Shown: positions 53,924 through 63,290 of the stretch, piece by piece
Position numbering within the stretch: the first letter of the stretch is position 1
How the letters are laid out: each line of letters starts with the position of its first letter
From: Chitinophaga caeni
GTDB taxonomy: Bacteria > Bacteroidota > Bacteroidia > Chitinophagales > Chitinophagaceae
Direction of reading: 5' to 3'
Assembly (NCBI RefSeq): GCF_002557795.1
Contig: NZ_CP023777.1
Location: forward strand, 62,001 to 126,000
DNA length: 64,000 nt
Translations under genes and position numbers: made by a program
Notes under the pieces: model-generated
What the model saw: only the letters and a program-made list of their open reading frames with translations
What the model was told of the DNA's origin: nothing
Databases searched by the model: none

Positions 53924-54407
53924 TTAGACACCCCATGAACTGTTTTCAACCGGGAACAGTACCATATAATTAATGCAGGGCCGATCGTATAGATTGGCCC
54001 TTTTGTTCGAAAGCCGGTTTTTCGTATACCACCCTTTGAATTTTATCTTGAATTTACCTGGAACTCTCCCTGGTTCAAGTTTCCAAACTTGGGGCTCCCC
54101 GTTGGTAGAATGTTCAACTGGTGGAACATTGTATTCCGCAACATTAGCCATTCAACAATTACCCGTGTATGGTGCAAGGAGTAAGTGGTCTTAATTGTGC
54201 CTGGGTCCGAGCTTGGAAGCACGAACCGGCAAGCATTTTGAGCATTTTGAAAAGCATTCAAAACCGAACCGGGGTTTGGAACACTTCTAGCTTCGATATT
54301 TGAACCGGCATGGAGATGTTTGATTCAAATAAAGTCATAAAAAAAAGGGGCCAGGTTATGAGTAACCCGGCCGCTATGCTTTCTTTATTATTCAAAACTA
54401 AATCTCT
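53924..54407. other. Intergenic region with a dispersed palindromic repeat
   Basis: I find no gene. A 38-base segment (54190-54227) recurs with three differences at 61855-61892; it contains GAGCTTGGAAGC followed by a CGAACC end. Several AACCGG and TTGGAA motifs are repeated around it (54110-54310). The end of the region is the exuT terminator. Confidence 0.6.
54345..54373 (-). terminator. Terminator of the hexuronate transporter gene
   Basis: On the minus strand GGCCGGGTTA / TAACCTGGCC pair, with one G-T pair, then CCTTTTTTTT follows, 35 bases past the stop at 54408. Confidence 0.75.
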
Positions 54408-55724
54408 TTATATCAAGGCCTTTTGCATTCTTGGCACACAAAGATGTATTGCCAACAATGCAATAAAATAAGCCGAACTTGCGTAAATAAATACAGGCAG
54501 ATATCCTTCGATCTGGCCAACATACAACGAAACTAATGCACCGCTAACACCTCCCATCATACCGCCTATTCCCGTAACGGAAGCAGCTGCTTTCTTCGGA
54601 AAGATGTCAGATACCATTGCTAAAATATTGGATGAGAACCCTTGGTGGGCGGCAGTACCTAAGGCGATCAATGCTATGGCTAAATGCAGGCTATGGGTTT
54701 TCGCTGCAAACACGATTGGTAAAGCGCACAATCCACACAAGAATAATGTCGTTTTCCGAGCCTTGTTCGCGCTCCAACCTTTTTTCATAAACGTGGATGT
54801 AAGCCAGCCGAAAAACACACTCCCTAAATCCGATACAATGTAAATTACTAAAAAAGGAATACCTACGGTACTTAAATCCAAATTTTCATCAAAAGTATTG
54901 CTCTTAGCAAAGAACATGGGCAACCACGTTAGGAAGAAATACCAAACACAGTCCGTGAAAAACTTTGGCAAAGCGAAAGCCCAGGTTTGACGGTAACCGA
55001 AGAGCTTGATCCAACCAATCTTCTGCCCATCATCCGTATGAATTTCGTCTTTATCACTTTCTATATAAGCGAGCTCTTCCGCGGATAATTGTTGAACTTT
55101 CCTAGGTTGGTTATACCAGGTTCTCCAACATAATAATAAGATCAATCCCAGCCCACCGGTAATTACGAACGATGCCCGCCAACCGAAATGATGAATAATA
55201 TACGGTACGGCCAAGGCGGTTGCTATCACCCCGACATTGGCGCCGGCATTCATGATACCTGTAGCGAACGATCGTTCCTTTCTAGGGAACCATTCAGCAA
55301 TCGTTTTCACTGCCGCGGGGAAATTCCCCGATTCACCTATGCCAAGCAAGAACCTCGCACCTATTAACCCGGCAGCCCTTGAAACCAAACCATGCAAAAC
55401 CCCGGCAATACTCCATAACAACATCGAAAATGAAAAGCCCTTGCGGGTACCTACCCTGTCGATAAACCAACCGACAAACAAGAAGCCCATCGCGTAAGCG
55501 ATCTTAAATGCAGCATCAACATAACCTAACAAGGCCTTCAGGTGCGCATCGTCCGCTGCCGTGATTTTATGCCCCAACGGTAGGCCGAGGATATCTAGCT
55601 GGAACTGTTCATTAATAATGGTGAAGGATAATACCTGCCTGTCTATGTAGTTAATCGTGGTGGCAAAAAACAGCAACGCAACAATACGCCAGCGGTATTT
55701 ACCGATAGTTGTGGAACTCATCAT
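54408..55724 (-). CDS. exuT: MFS hexuronate transporter (ExuT-like)
   Basis: The 438-residue inner-membrane protein has twelve predicted helices of the anion:cation symporter MFS group. Landmarks: YRWRIVALLFFATTINYIDR near the N-terminus, FFVGWFIDRVGTRKGFSFSM-like motif A (residues about 74-95), ARFLLGIGESGNFPAAVKTI and WFPRKERSFATGIMNAGANV, WRASFVITGGLGLI. ExuT-type carriers take up galacturonate and glucuronate. It is downstream of eda by 43 bases and has its own LacI-type operator 64 bases upstream, inside the end of eda. Confidence 0.9.
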   Translation of the reverse strand: MMSSTTIGKYRWRIVALLFFATTINYIDRQVLSFTIINEQFQLDILGLPLGHKITAADDAHLKALLGYVDAAFKIAYAMGFLFVGWFIDRVGTRKGFSFSMLLWSIAGVLHGLVSRAAGLIGARFLLGIGESGNFPAAVKTIAEWFPRKERSFATGIMNAGANVGVIATALAVPYIIHHFGWRASFVITGGLGLILLLCWRTWYNQPRKVQQLSAEELAYIESDKDEIHTDDGQKIGWIKLFGYRQTWAFALPKFFTDCVWYFFLTWLPMFFAKSNTFDENLDLSTVGIPFLVIYIVSDLGSVFFGWLTSTFMKKGWSANKARKTTLFLCGLCALPIVFAAKTHSLHLAIALIALGTAAHQGFSSNILAMVSDIFPKKAAASVTGIGGMMGGVSGALVSLYVGQIEGYLPVFIYASSAYFIALLAIHLCVPRMQKALI

Positions 55725-55767
55725 TATTTTGGCTCTAATTGGTTATGAATCTAACTGTACTTTTAAA

Positions 55768-56430
55768 TTAATGTACATTTTCAATATATGCAAACGTTTG
55801 CGTAATTTTTGATTTTAACATGTCGAGATCTCCTTGTTCGATCACTTCCTTCGTGAGCAAATTAGATCCCATTCCCACGCAGGTAACCCCTGCCAGGAAC
55901 CAGGCGGATAAGCTCTCTTGGCTGACATTCACCCCGCCAGTCGGCATAAATTTCAAACCGGGAAATAAGGGCTTAATAGATTTCAAGAAACCTGGGCCGA
56001 GGATATTACCCGGAAAAAGTTTCACGAATCCTGCTCCTAATTGCTCTGCTTGAGCTACTTCCGTAGGTGTCATACAACCCGGCACCCAAAGTACATCGTG
56101 TTCCTTGCAAGTGGCCGCGGTGTTGCCATCCACAATCGGGCTAACGATAAAGTCGGTATCCAGGTCTATATAAGTCTTCGCTTCACTAGCTTGTTTGATC
56201 GTGCCGATACCCAATAACAGGCCGGGGAAATGCTCTTTCTTATAGGTTTGTAATACTTCGAAATTTTTGGTTGCGTTGACACCCCGGTTGGTAAATTCAA
56301 ATACCCTTACACCGGCTTCATAACATGTTTTCAAAACGGTCTTGCAAACATTCACGTCATCATGGTAAAAAACGGGAACCATTCCACATTGATCAAAACT
56401 TGCCATCGCAAGTTGAGGGGATGTTGCCAT
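55768..56430 (-). CDS. eda: 2-dehydro-3-deoxy-phosphogluconate aldolase
   Basis: Eda splits KDPG to pyruvate and glyceraldehyde 3-phosphate. The 220-residue TIM-barrel protein has VPVFYHDDVNVCKTVLKTCY, Glu in RVFEFTNRG, GTIKQASEAKTYID, SPIVDGN, the Schiff-base Lys in FVKLFPGNILG, and LKFMPTGGVNVSQESLSAWF, the KDPG/KHG aldolase pattern. It is 31 bases after kdgK. The last codons (TQTFAY) contain the operator ATGCAAACGTTTGCGT on the plus strand. Confidence 0.93.
   Translation of the reverse strand: MATSPQLAMASFDQCGMVPVFYHDDVNVCKTVLKTCYEAGVRVFEFTNRGVNATKNFEVLQTYKKEHFPGLLLGIGTIKQASEAKTYIDLDTDFIVSPIVDGNTAATCKEHDVLWVPGCMTPTEVAQAEQLGAGFVKLFPGNILGPGFLKSIKPLFPGLKFMPTGGVNVSQESLSAWFLAGVTCVGMGSNLLTKEVIEQGDLDMLKSKITQTFAYIENVH
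55788..55803. promoter_or_regulatory. LacI-type operator inside the end of eda
   Basis: ATGCAAACGTTTGCGT differs from the kduI/uxaA operator at one base. It lies in the last codons of eda, 64 bases upstream of exuT, and offers the transporter its own control point. Confidence 0.8.
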
Positions 56431-56461
56431 AGTACTGATTTAATAGAATTTATAAAGACTT

Positions 56462-57463
56462 TTATTGAATATATCCCTGGATTGTTTCCAAGTCGTTGGT
56501 ATTGAAATCCCCTTTTAAAAAGAACTTGCTGAATGCGGCGGCGGCAGCTAAATTCACAATTTCCGACGGCGCATGTTTATGGAAAATTGCATGTATCAAC
56601 CCTGCCATAAAACTATCCCCGCTCCCAACCCTATCAACGATCTCACCGGATTCAAATTCTTTACTCTTGTATATTTGTCCACCGGTGAAATATGTTGCAT
56701 AATACAAGTTATGCCTTGGCCCGCTTGAGAACCGGAAAGTAAGCGCCACGTGTTTACAATGATCGCAGCGTTCCATGATTTCCTTCGAAGTCTGACTTGC
56801 AGCATCTAGGTAGGCCGATGTTGTATTTTTTGAAACAAGGGATTCATCGAGAACCGTCCCTAGCATCATGTTTGCCGCCCAAATATTCCCCATCACTACA
56901 TCGCAGTAATTCACCAATTGGGGCATAACTGCTACCGGTTTTTTACCATATTGCCAAAGCTTAGCGCGGTAATTTAAATCTGTCGAAATTATCATCCCTT
57001 TGGCCTTTGCCGCTTGCAACACTTCTTCACAAACGATGGCTGCCTGCTCGCTTAATGCTGGCGTAATTGCCGTCCAATGCAACCACTTGGCATTACCGAG
57101 TGCAGAAACCCAATCTACCGTACCCGGTTCTATCATGCTAAAAGAAGAGTACTTTCGATCGTACACCACCTCCGAATGTTTCAAATCTGCTCCCTGGGCT
57201 AAATAATAAGTACCGATCCTATCCCCACCCCAAAGCATGCGATCCGTTGTAATACCGGTACCGGAAAGATAAGCTGCAACTTCTTTCGAAAGACCGTTAT
57301 CTGGCATCTTCGATATATAAGCCACGCGGTTGTTCCAGCGTGCTAAGGCAGCAGCAACATTAGCTTCTGCGCCACCGATATACATACCCGCTTCGTGCGA
57401 TTGCAAGTTGGGAGAAATGCGGAACAAGATTTCCCCGATGGTGATGATGTCTACTGTTTGCAT
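56462..57463 (-). CDS. kdgK: 2-keto-3-deoxygluconate kinase (PfkB family)
   Basis: KdgK phosphorylates KDG to KDPG with ATP. The 333-residue ribokinase-type protein has VDIITIGEILFRISPN, the substrate-side HEAGMYIGGAEANVAAALAR, DLNYRAKLW, and the catalytic GSGDSFMAGLIHAIFHKHAP (anion hole and Asp). It overlaps uxaC by 13 bases, indicating coupled translation. KDG kinases and other sugar kinases of the family are hard to tell apart by motif, but the operon makes the assignment firm. Confidence 0.92.
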   Translation of the reverse strand: MQTVDIITIGEILFRISPNLQSHEAGMYIGGAEANVAAALARWNNRVAYISKMPDNGLSKEVAAYLSGTGITTDRMLWGGDRIGTYYLAQGADLKHSEVVYDRKYSSFSMIEPGTVDWVSALGNAKWLHWTAITPALSEQAAIVCEEVLQAAKAKGMIISTDLNYRAKLWQYGKKPVAVMPQLVNYCDVVMGNIWAANMMLGTVLDESLVSKNTTSAYLDAASQTSKEIMERCDHCKHVALTFRFSSGPRHNLYYATYFTGGQIYKSKEFESGEIVDRVGSGDSFMAGLIHAIFHKHAPSEIVNLAAAAAFSKFFLKGDFNTNDLETIQGYIQ

Positions 57464-58857
57464 GGGAAATTGAAATATGATTTAGCATTATGGTAACAAA
57501 TGTCTTGTATCATACTGCCCATCCAGGGTAAATCTGCTGGTAAACGACCGCTTTCTACATCGCGGCCGATAAGGTTACACAGGATTCTCCTGAAATAATC
57601 ATGACGGGAGAATGATAAGAAGCTCCGGGAATCGGTTAACATTCCCACGAACCTACTCAACAACCCGAAATTACTTAAAACATTTAACTGTTTTTCAATT
57701 CCATCTTCCTGGTCTAAAAACCACCAGGCAGCGCCGTATTGCATCTTTCCCGGGATTTTACCATCCTGGAAATTGCCGACCATCCCGGCATATACTTCAT
57801 TGTGCGCCGGGTTTAAATTATAAACAACCGTGCGGGCTAATTGATCAGTATTATCGAGTTGATCAAAAAATTTCGACATCTGTGCCGCTACCAGCCAATC
57901 ACCGATAGAATCCGTTCCGGCATCGGCGCCTACCAAGCGAAGTAAGCGGCTGTTGTTGTTACGGATCGGCCCCACATGGAATTGCTGCGTCCAAGCCTTT
58001 TCATGGTTCCAAGTACAAATATGGTACATGATGGCCGCCCGGAAACGATCGATCTCAACGGCTGACAATTTCTCTTCCTTACGGATTTTCGAGAAAATCG
58101 AAGCGCAGCTTTCCTTGTCAAAATCCGCAGCATAAAAAGTATCCATCCCGTTATCCGACAAACGGCAACCATTGTCATGAAAGTATTGATGCCTTTGGTA
58201 CAATGCCTCCATTAACTGGTCAAAACTACCGATCGATATACCGCTGCTGGCGGATAGTTTTGCCAGGTAATCATTATATGCCTGTAAATCTTGTAGTGAC
58301 AACAATTTATCGGCCCTGAAGGTTGGAAGCACTTGTATTTGAAAACCTTCCGCAGCAAGCTGGCGATGGTATGCCAGGCTATCGCAAGGATCATCCGTTG
58401 TGCAGAGGGTCGTAACTTTATAATGTGATAGTAAATTGCGCGGTGTCCAACGGGATAGTTGACTATTACAGCTTTCGTATATTTCTTTGGCTGATGCCGG
58501 GTTCAACAACTCCTTGATACCGAAAGGATTTGCCAATTCCATCTGGGTCCAATGGAACAAGGGGTTCCTTAATGTATAAGGCACCGTCTTAGCCCAGGCC
58601 TCAAACTTTTCATAATCGCCAGCATCCCCGGTAATAAATCTTTCTCCAATACCATTGGCCCTCATGGCTCTCCACTTGTAATGATCCCCTTTCAGCCACA
58701 TGGCCGTAATATTATCAAAAGCCTGGTCTGCCGCAATCTCTACCGGGGGTAAGTGATTATGATAATCGATGATCGGCATATCTGCTGCATAATCGAAATA
58801 TAATTTCTCAGCCGTTTTATTGTCTAACAAGAACTCCGCTCTAATAAATTCACTCAT
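57451..58857 (-). CDS. uxaC: Uronate isomerase
   Basis: UxaC isomerises galacturonate to tagaturonate and glucuronate to fructuronate. The 468 residues follow the family closely: IDYHNHLPPVEIAADQAFDN with the metal-binding HxH, WLKGDHYKWRAMRANGI, CTTDDPCDSLAYHRQLA, TFRADKLL, GAWWFLDQ-like QYGAAWWFLDQEDG, and the end LTDSRSFLSFSRHDYFRRIL. It lies between uxaB (4-base overlap) and kdgK (13-base overlap). Confidence 0.96.
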   Translation of the reverse strand: MSEFIRAEFLLDNKTAEKLYFDYAADMPIIDYHNHLPPVEIAADQAFDNITAMWLKGDHYKWRAMRANGIGERFITGDAGDYEKFEAWAKTVPYTLRNPLFHWTQMELANPFGIKELLNPASAKEIYESCNSQLSRWTPRNLLSHYKVTTLCTTDDPCDSLAYHRQLAAEGFQIQVLPTFRADKLLSLQDLQAYNDYLAKLSASSGISIGSFDQLMEALYQRHQYFHDNGCRLSDNGMDTFYAADFDKESCASIFSKIRKEEKLSAVEIDRFRAAIMYHICTWNHEKAWTQQFHVGPIRNNNSRLLRLVGADAGTDSIGDWLVAAQMSKFFDQLDNTDQLARTVVYNLNPAHNEVYAGMVGNFQDGKIPGKMQYGAAWWFLDQEDGIEKQLNVLSNFGLLSRFVGMLTDSRSFLSFSRHDYFRRILCNLIGRDVESGRLPADLPWMGSMIQDICYHNAKSYFNFPCKQ

Positions 58858-60371
58858 GCTAACTGTTGCTCGTTTATATATTGTGTCAAATATTGATTAG
58901 GCCCCATTTCGAACATACCTAATAAATGAATGGCTATTAATTCACTAAATCCTTCAATGGCAAATAAAGCTTCGCTGAATAACATCTTACCGACGTGCTC
59001 TACAAAGTGCTTAAGCTGTCCCAGGTCTTTCAGGTCGTTCACATCTGCCCAGGCATTATTAAAGGTAATTGCTTGGTCATCCTTGATTTCATACAATTGC
59101 TCGTTGAACTGTCCGAAAAAGCGCTTGTCTTCCCGGACAACCGGTTTTAAGAAATACAAACTGCTTGCAAAACCCAGGCAAAGCATCGGGGGCAGGCGGT
59201 TGAACTTCTTATTATACCTTAAAATTGTCAGCGCATTCCTGGCTTCCAACTTAGTTGATTGTTGTAATGTGATGTTGATCAGTGGATGAACGATATAAGG
59301 GTTGGCAAAGCGCTCCAAAACCTCGTTGGCAAATGCTTCCGCATCGGGAACGATCCCTTCCAAGGTGGGTGCGATCTCCTTCCGTGTAACCGTTTTAAAG
59401 AAAGATTGCATTACGTCGTGCTGCATGCATTCGTAAACAGTTTGCAAGCCAACCAGGAAGCCCGTCGGGGCGGCTGCCGTATGGCTCCCGTTAAGGATTC
59501 TCAACTTCTGTTCCCGGAAAGGTGTAATATCCGGTAATATATGCATGCGGTCATCCGCACGGTGGAAAGACAATTTTTGGCGCACCTTTTCATCACCTTC
59601 GATCGCCCATAACAAGTAGGGCTCTGTATTGATCCATAAATGATCTTCATAACCGGCTTCCGTCCAACGCTCTTGAAGCTCTTTCGGTTTCCCCGGAACA
59701 ATCCTGTCTACCAACGAGCTACAAAATTGATTAGCATTCTTGATCCAATCAGTAAATGCTTCCGGCAGCTTGTTATAATCAGCCAGTTTTAAGACAGCTT
59801 CCCGTAATAATTTTCCATTATCAACCACTAATTCGGTCGGAATGATGACGAAGCCCCTTTCGGCTGCATCTTCCTTAAAAAATTGGTAGCGGTGCCAAAG
59901 GATCGCGAGCAATTTCCCGGGATAGCTGGAAGGCACCCCTTCTAATACCGACTCCGGGGAATACTGGATACCCACTTCCGTAGTATTCGAAATAATGATC
60001 TCTAAACCAGGCTGTTCCACGGCTCCCAGTATCTCTTTCCATTTTGCAACCGATTGCAAAACTCGTGCAATAGAAAGGTTGACCAGGGAGCGGTTAATTA
60101 ATTGATTATGCGCGACACCCTTAATGTTTGTTGTATACAAACAATCTTGATTATCAAACTCTTGTGTATCACCGCTAGTAGATTTTACCACTACGATCCG
60201 GCCATTGAAAATCCCTTCCTTGTTGGCCTTGTCAACCAAGTAATCAACCAATCCCCTCAAAAGCACCCCCGTACCGAACTGTAAGATCTTCTCGGGTAGC
60301 TCGAAAAGGGCAGGTTCAATACCCATTTCCGGCTTCGATAAAACGTATGATTTGGATAATACAGGAAACAT
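58854..60371 (-). CDS. uxaB: Tagaturonate reductase
   Basis: UxaB reduces tagaturonate to altronate with NADH. The 505-residue protein of the mannitol dehydrogenase family has EKILQFGTGVLLRGLVDYLV (dinucleotide-binding), VVVKSTSGDT, ISNTTEVGI, NQFCSSLVDRIVPGKP (catalytic Lys/Asn region uses NGSHTA later) and KLRILNGSHTAAAPTGFLVG. It is the first gene of uxaB-uxaC-kdgK-eda-exuT, with a 178-base divergent gap to mnmA. I see no LacI-type palindrome in front of it. Confidence 0.95.
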   Translation of the reverse strand: MFPVLSKSYVLSKPEMGIEPALFELPEKILQFGTGVLLRGLVDYLVDKANKEGIFNGRIVVVKSTSGDTQEFDNQDCLYTTNIKGVAHNQLINRSLVNLSIARVLQSVAKWKEILGAVEQPGLEIIISNTTEVGIQYSPESVLEGVPSSYPGKLLAILWHRYQFFKEDAAERGFVIIPTELVVDNGKLLREAVLKLADYNKLPEAFTDWIKNANQFCSSLVDRIVPGKPKELQERWTEAGYEDHLWINTEPYLLWAIEGDEKVRQKLSFHRADDRMHILPDITPFREQKLRILNGSHTAAAPTGFLVGLQTVYECMQHDVMQSFFKTVTRKEIAPTLEGIVPDAEAFANEVLERFANPYIVHPLINITLQQSTKLEARNALTILRYNKKFNRLPPMLCLGFASSLYFLKPVVREDKRFFGQFNEQLYEIKDDQAITFNNAWADVNDLKDLGQLKHFVEHVGKMLFSEALFAIEGFSELIAIHLLGMFEMGPNQYLTQYINEQQLA

Positions 60372-60520
60372 GAATTATATTTTGACGATTTGGGTAGTAA
60401 ATATAACGTGGAGAATTGCATTTTCCTATTGTTATTACATAAAAGCCAGGGAATAGTTAAATCCTATCAGCTTATCGAAGCTATCTATACTTTAGAAGTC
60501 CGCCATTGACGGCTTTTCTG

Positions 60521-60528
60521 TACCTTTG
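60521..60528 (+). promoter_or_regulatory. Putative -7 promoter box of mnmA
   Basis: TACCTTTG, an exact TAnnTTTG match, lies 22 bases before the ATG at 60551. This also argues against the longer in-frame start at 60506. Confidence 0.6.
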
Positions 60529-60550
60529 CATCCTTAAACTTTTAGATATA

Positions 60551-61660
60551 ATGAGTAGACATGGAAAAGTGCTAGTAGCGATGAGCGGCGGTATAGACAG
60601 TACCGTGACCGCCCTGATGCTGCATGACCAAGGCTACGAAGTAGTGGGAATTACCATGAAAACATGGGATTACGCCTCTGCCGGCACCAGTAAAAAAGAA
60701 ACCGGCTGCTGTAATCTTGATTCTTTCAACGATGCCCGCGCCGCGGCCGTGCATCATGGCTTTTCCCATTTCATCCTGGACATCAGGGATGAGTTTGGAG
60801 ATTTCGTGATCAATAATTTCGTGGATGAATACCTGGCAGGCCGTACGCCTAACCCTTGTGTTCTCTGCAATACCCATATAAAATGGCGCGCGCTCATGAA
60901 AAGGGCCGATGCGCTGGATTGCGAATTCATTGCCACGGGTCACTATGCTAGCATCCGCGAAGAAGACGGACGCGGTGTTATCAGCAAAGGCGTTGACGAA
61001 ACCAAGGATCAAAGCTACGTTTTGTGGGGCCTGGATCAAGCCGTAATTAAAAGGACCTTATTGCCCTTAGGCACCTACCGTAAAACAGAAATCCGTCAAA
61101 TGGCTTTCGATTACGGTTACCCCGAACTAGCTAAAAAAGCCGAAAGCTATGAAATCTGCTTCGTGCCGGATAACGATTACCGCGGCTTCCTGAAACGTAA
61201 GGTGGACGGACTTGAAGAACAGGTGGATGGCGGCAATTTCGTATTGACCGATGGAACCGTAGTTGGGCAACATAAAGGTTATCCTTTCTATACCGTTGGA
61301 CAAAGAAAAGGCCTGATTGCTCTCGGACGACCGATTTATGTGACTGAAATTATCCCGGAAACTAATACCGTGGTTTTAGGAGATGAATCCGACCTTGAGA
61401 AGAACGAGATGACCGTTGGCGGTATTAATATGGTGAAATACCCGGAAATTACGAACGGTATGGAAGCCATTACCAAGATCCGTTATAAGGATAAAGGCGC
61501 TTTAAGCAACCTTTACACAGAAGACGGCTTAGTGAAGGTTCGTTTTTACGAAAATGTAAAAGGTATCGCACCGGGTCAATCTGCTGTTTTTTATGATGGC
61601 AATGATCTGATCGGAGGTGGTATTATCCGCAGGAAAAGTGAGGCGGATATTTTCGGATAA
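60551..61660 (+). CDS. mnmA: tRNA-specific 2-thiouridylase MnmA
   Basis: MnmA thiolates U34 of Lys, Glu and Gln tRNAs, using sulfur relayed from a cysteine desulfurase. From the ATG at 60551 it is 369 residues. The PP-loop is VLVAMSGGIDSTVTALMLHD; the catalytic Cys pair lies in NPCVLCNTHIKW and ESYEICFVPD; other landmarks are ATGHYASI, DETKDQSYVLWGL and GTVVGQHKGYPFYTVGQRKG. The longer frame to 60506 would place the promoter box inside the gene. A hairpin terminator follows. Confidence 0.95.
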   Translation: MSRHGKVLVAMSGGIDSTVTALMLHDQGYEVVGITMKTWDYASAGTSKKETGCCNLDSFNDARAAAVHHGFSHFILDIRDEFGDFVINNFVDEYLAGRTPNPCVLCNTHIKWRALMKRADALDCEFIATGHYASIREEDGRGVISKGVDETKDQSYVLWGLDQAVIKRTLLPLGTYRKTEIRQMAFDYGYPELAKKAESYEICFVPDNDYRGFLKRKVDGLEEQVDGGNFVLTDGTVVGQHKGYPFYTVGQRKGLIALGRPIYVTEIIPETNTVVLGDESDLEKNEMTVGGINMVKYPEITNGMEAITKIRYKDKGALSNLYTEDGLVKVRFYENVKGIAPGQSAVFYDGNDLIGGGIIRRKSEADIFG

Positions 61661-61701
61661 AGTATTCCCCCGTTTGAACCGGGTTTAAATATGAAAAAGA
61701 T

Positions 61702-61732
61702 TAAAGCTGCCATTTCATGGTAGCTTTTTTTT
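61702..61732 (+). terminator. Terminator of mnmA
   Basis: AAAGCTGCCAT / ATGGTAGCTTT with a 3-base loop and one G-T pair, then TTTTT, 42 bases past the stop. Confidence 0.8.
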
Positions 61733-62007
61733 ATCCAGATACTGGGACCGAGGTCATTATTGCACCTTGTCCAGCAGCACTTGGAATCCAACATTGAGCA
61801 GTTCGTGGTGCATGGAGTACGTGATTTTTCGTTGCCGGTATAATAGTGCATGTCCTCAATTGTGCGTGGGTCCGAGCTTGGAAGCTCGAACCAGCATGTT
61901 TGCATGTTTTTGGTTACTGGGGGAAACTTTCAAAAAACGAACTCGTGTTTCGAACACACATCCGTTACTTCGCAGCTCGAACCTGCGGATCCCCATATAT
62001 ATTTTTC
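61733..62007. other. Intergenic stretch with the dispersed repeat, second copy
   Basis: No gene seen. Positions 61855-61892 match 54190-54227 with three differences, and GAGCTTGGAAGCTC here is a perfect palindrome with a 2-base spacer. CTCGAACC motifs recur downstream. Confidence 0.6.
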
Positions 62008-63177
62008 CTATTTCTTCCTGAAGCGTACTGCAAACATAGAATCTGCCCTCTTGGCGCTACCATCGATCAATCCGCCACTTTCTTTTTCCAGCAAACCGGT
62101 ATCTAACAAGCGGGTCACCATCTGTTCATTTTCTTTGGCAAATACGGAACAGGTGATATAAACAAAACTACCGCCGGGTTTTATATAAGGAAGTACATTT
62201 GTCGCAATTTTCCATTGTAAATCAGCATAATAATCAATCTTTTCCGCTTCAAAATAGACGAGGTTTTCGGGTGTTCGCCCCCAAGTTCCGGAGCCGCTGC
62301 AAGGTGCATCCAAAAGGATGCCATCAAACTGCTTGCGGGGTAATAAACTGGCTAAATCCCCCTGGTTCAGATCTATAACCCCGGTTTGAAAGCCTGATAC
62401 CTTGGCCGCCGTTAAACGTTTTTGTAAGTTTTGTATAATAGAAGGACGGATATCGCTGGCAAATAATTTGATCCCCGGCTCTTTATCTTTCAACAAGATC
62501 GACTTTCCACCGCTGGCTGCGCAACAATCCCACCAATATTCTCCCGGTTTTGGCGTCAACAACTGCATCGTGGTTTGGGAAGAAAGATCCTGTATCTCGT
62601 ACCAATCTTTATCGAGGATCAATTGTTCCAGGTTAGTTCCTTGCGGTAAGGCGATTGCTTCATTATCAAGATATTGAAAATCAACACCTTGATTCTCCAA
62701 TATATCGATTACCTTGGTTCTTTTGCCGGGTCGAACACGGATAAACAATAGTGGCTGCTTTAGAAGGGAGCTCGCCCAGGTCTTTATATCAATCTCCGCG
62801 GAAAGCTGTTGTGCAAAAGGGAATAACTGCTCCGCGCTGTATGCTGAATTATTGATCGTCAAAGATTCTAGCTTCCGTTCCAATGGTAATGCTGCAAGCT
62901 CATTCAATTCTGGGTTGATGGCAGCCAAGAAATCATTTGCCCCCGGTTCGCAAATACATACAGCTTTTTGAATGCGCTCTTCTAAAGCTGCATCCAAGGC
63001 CCAATGTCCCAGCCTGAAATAATCATAGACCAACCGCGATATCCATTTACGATCACGGCTACCCATCTGCGGATGCTGTTTAAAGAATTGCTTAAGGTAA
63101 TGATGCAAGGGCAAATCTCCCTGGTAACGGGTGATGATCTTGACAGCAGAGCCCTGGTAATTTTCCCATCTCGTCAT
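62008..63177 (-). CDS. RsmB/NOP-family rRNA cytosine methyltransferase
   Basis: From the ATG at 63177 the protein has 389 residues; the longer frame adds 44 residues that overlap the promoter and are not family-like. The N-terminal part (GSAVKIITRYQGDLPLHHYL, LVYDYFRLGHWALD) is usual for Bacteroidota RsmB-like proteins. The catalytic domain has QDLSSQTTMQLL, WWDCCAASGGKSILL (SAM binding), LLDAPCSGSGTWGRTPEN with the catalytic Cys, and GSFVYITCSVFAKENEQMV with the second Cys. It methylates C5 of cytosine in RNA, probably 16S rRNA. Confidence 0.92.
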   Translation of the reverse strand: MTRWENYQGSAVKIITRYQGDLPLHHYLKQFFKQHPQMGSRDRKWISRLVYDYFRLGHWALDAALEERIQKAVCICEPGANDFLAAINPELNELAALPLERKLESLTINNSAYSAEQLFPFAQQLSAEIDIKTWASSLLKQPLLFIRVRPGKRTKVIDILENQGVDFQYLDNEAIALPQGTNLEQLILDKDWYEIQDLSSQTTMQLLTPKPGEYWWDCCAASGGKSILLKDKEPGIKLFASDIRPSIIQNLQKRLTAAKVSGFQTGVIDLNQGDLASLLPRKQFDGILLDAPCSGSGTWGRTPENLVYFEAEKIDYYADLQWKIATNVLPYIKPGGSFVYITCSVFAKENEQMVTRLLDTGLLEKESGGLIDGSAKRADSMFAVRFRKK

Positions 63178-63182
63178 GGCTG

Positions 63183-63210
63183 CAAAAGTACAGGATGTTT
63201 TGCCTACAAC
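63183..63210 (-). promoter_or_regulatory. Promoter of the RsmB-like gene
   Basis: On the minus strand TACTTTTG (63190-63183) fits TAnnTTTG, with a TTG about 16 bases upstream. It ends 6 bases before the ATG at 63177, so the transcript would be nearly leaderless. Confidence 0.6.
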
Positions 63211-63290
63211 GAAACATCCATTTTTCTGTATGAATTTTTTTATATGATTAGTATTCACTATTTTTAATATGAATCCGGTTTTATATAGCA

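Noticed and set aside
60506..60550. Longer N-terminus for MnmA
   Set aside because: It would include the TACCTTTG promoter box and adds residues not typical of the family; ATG at 60551 gives the standard start.
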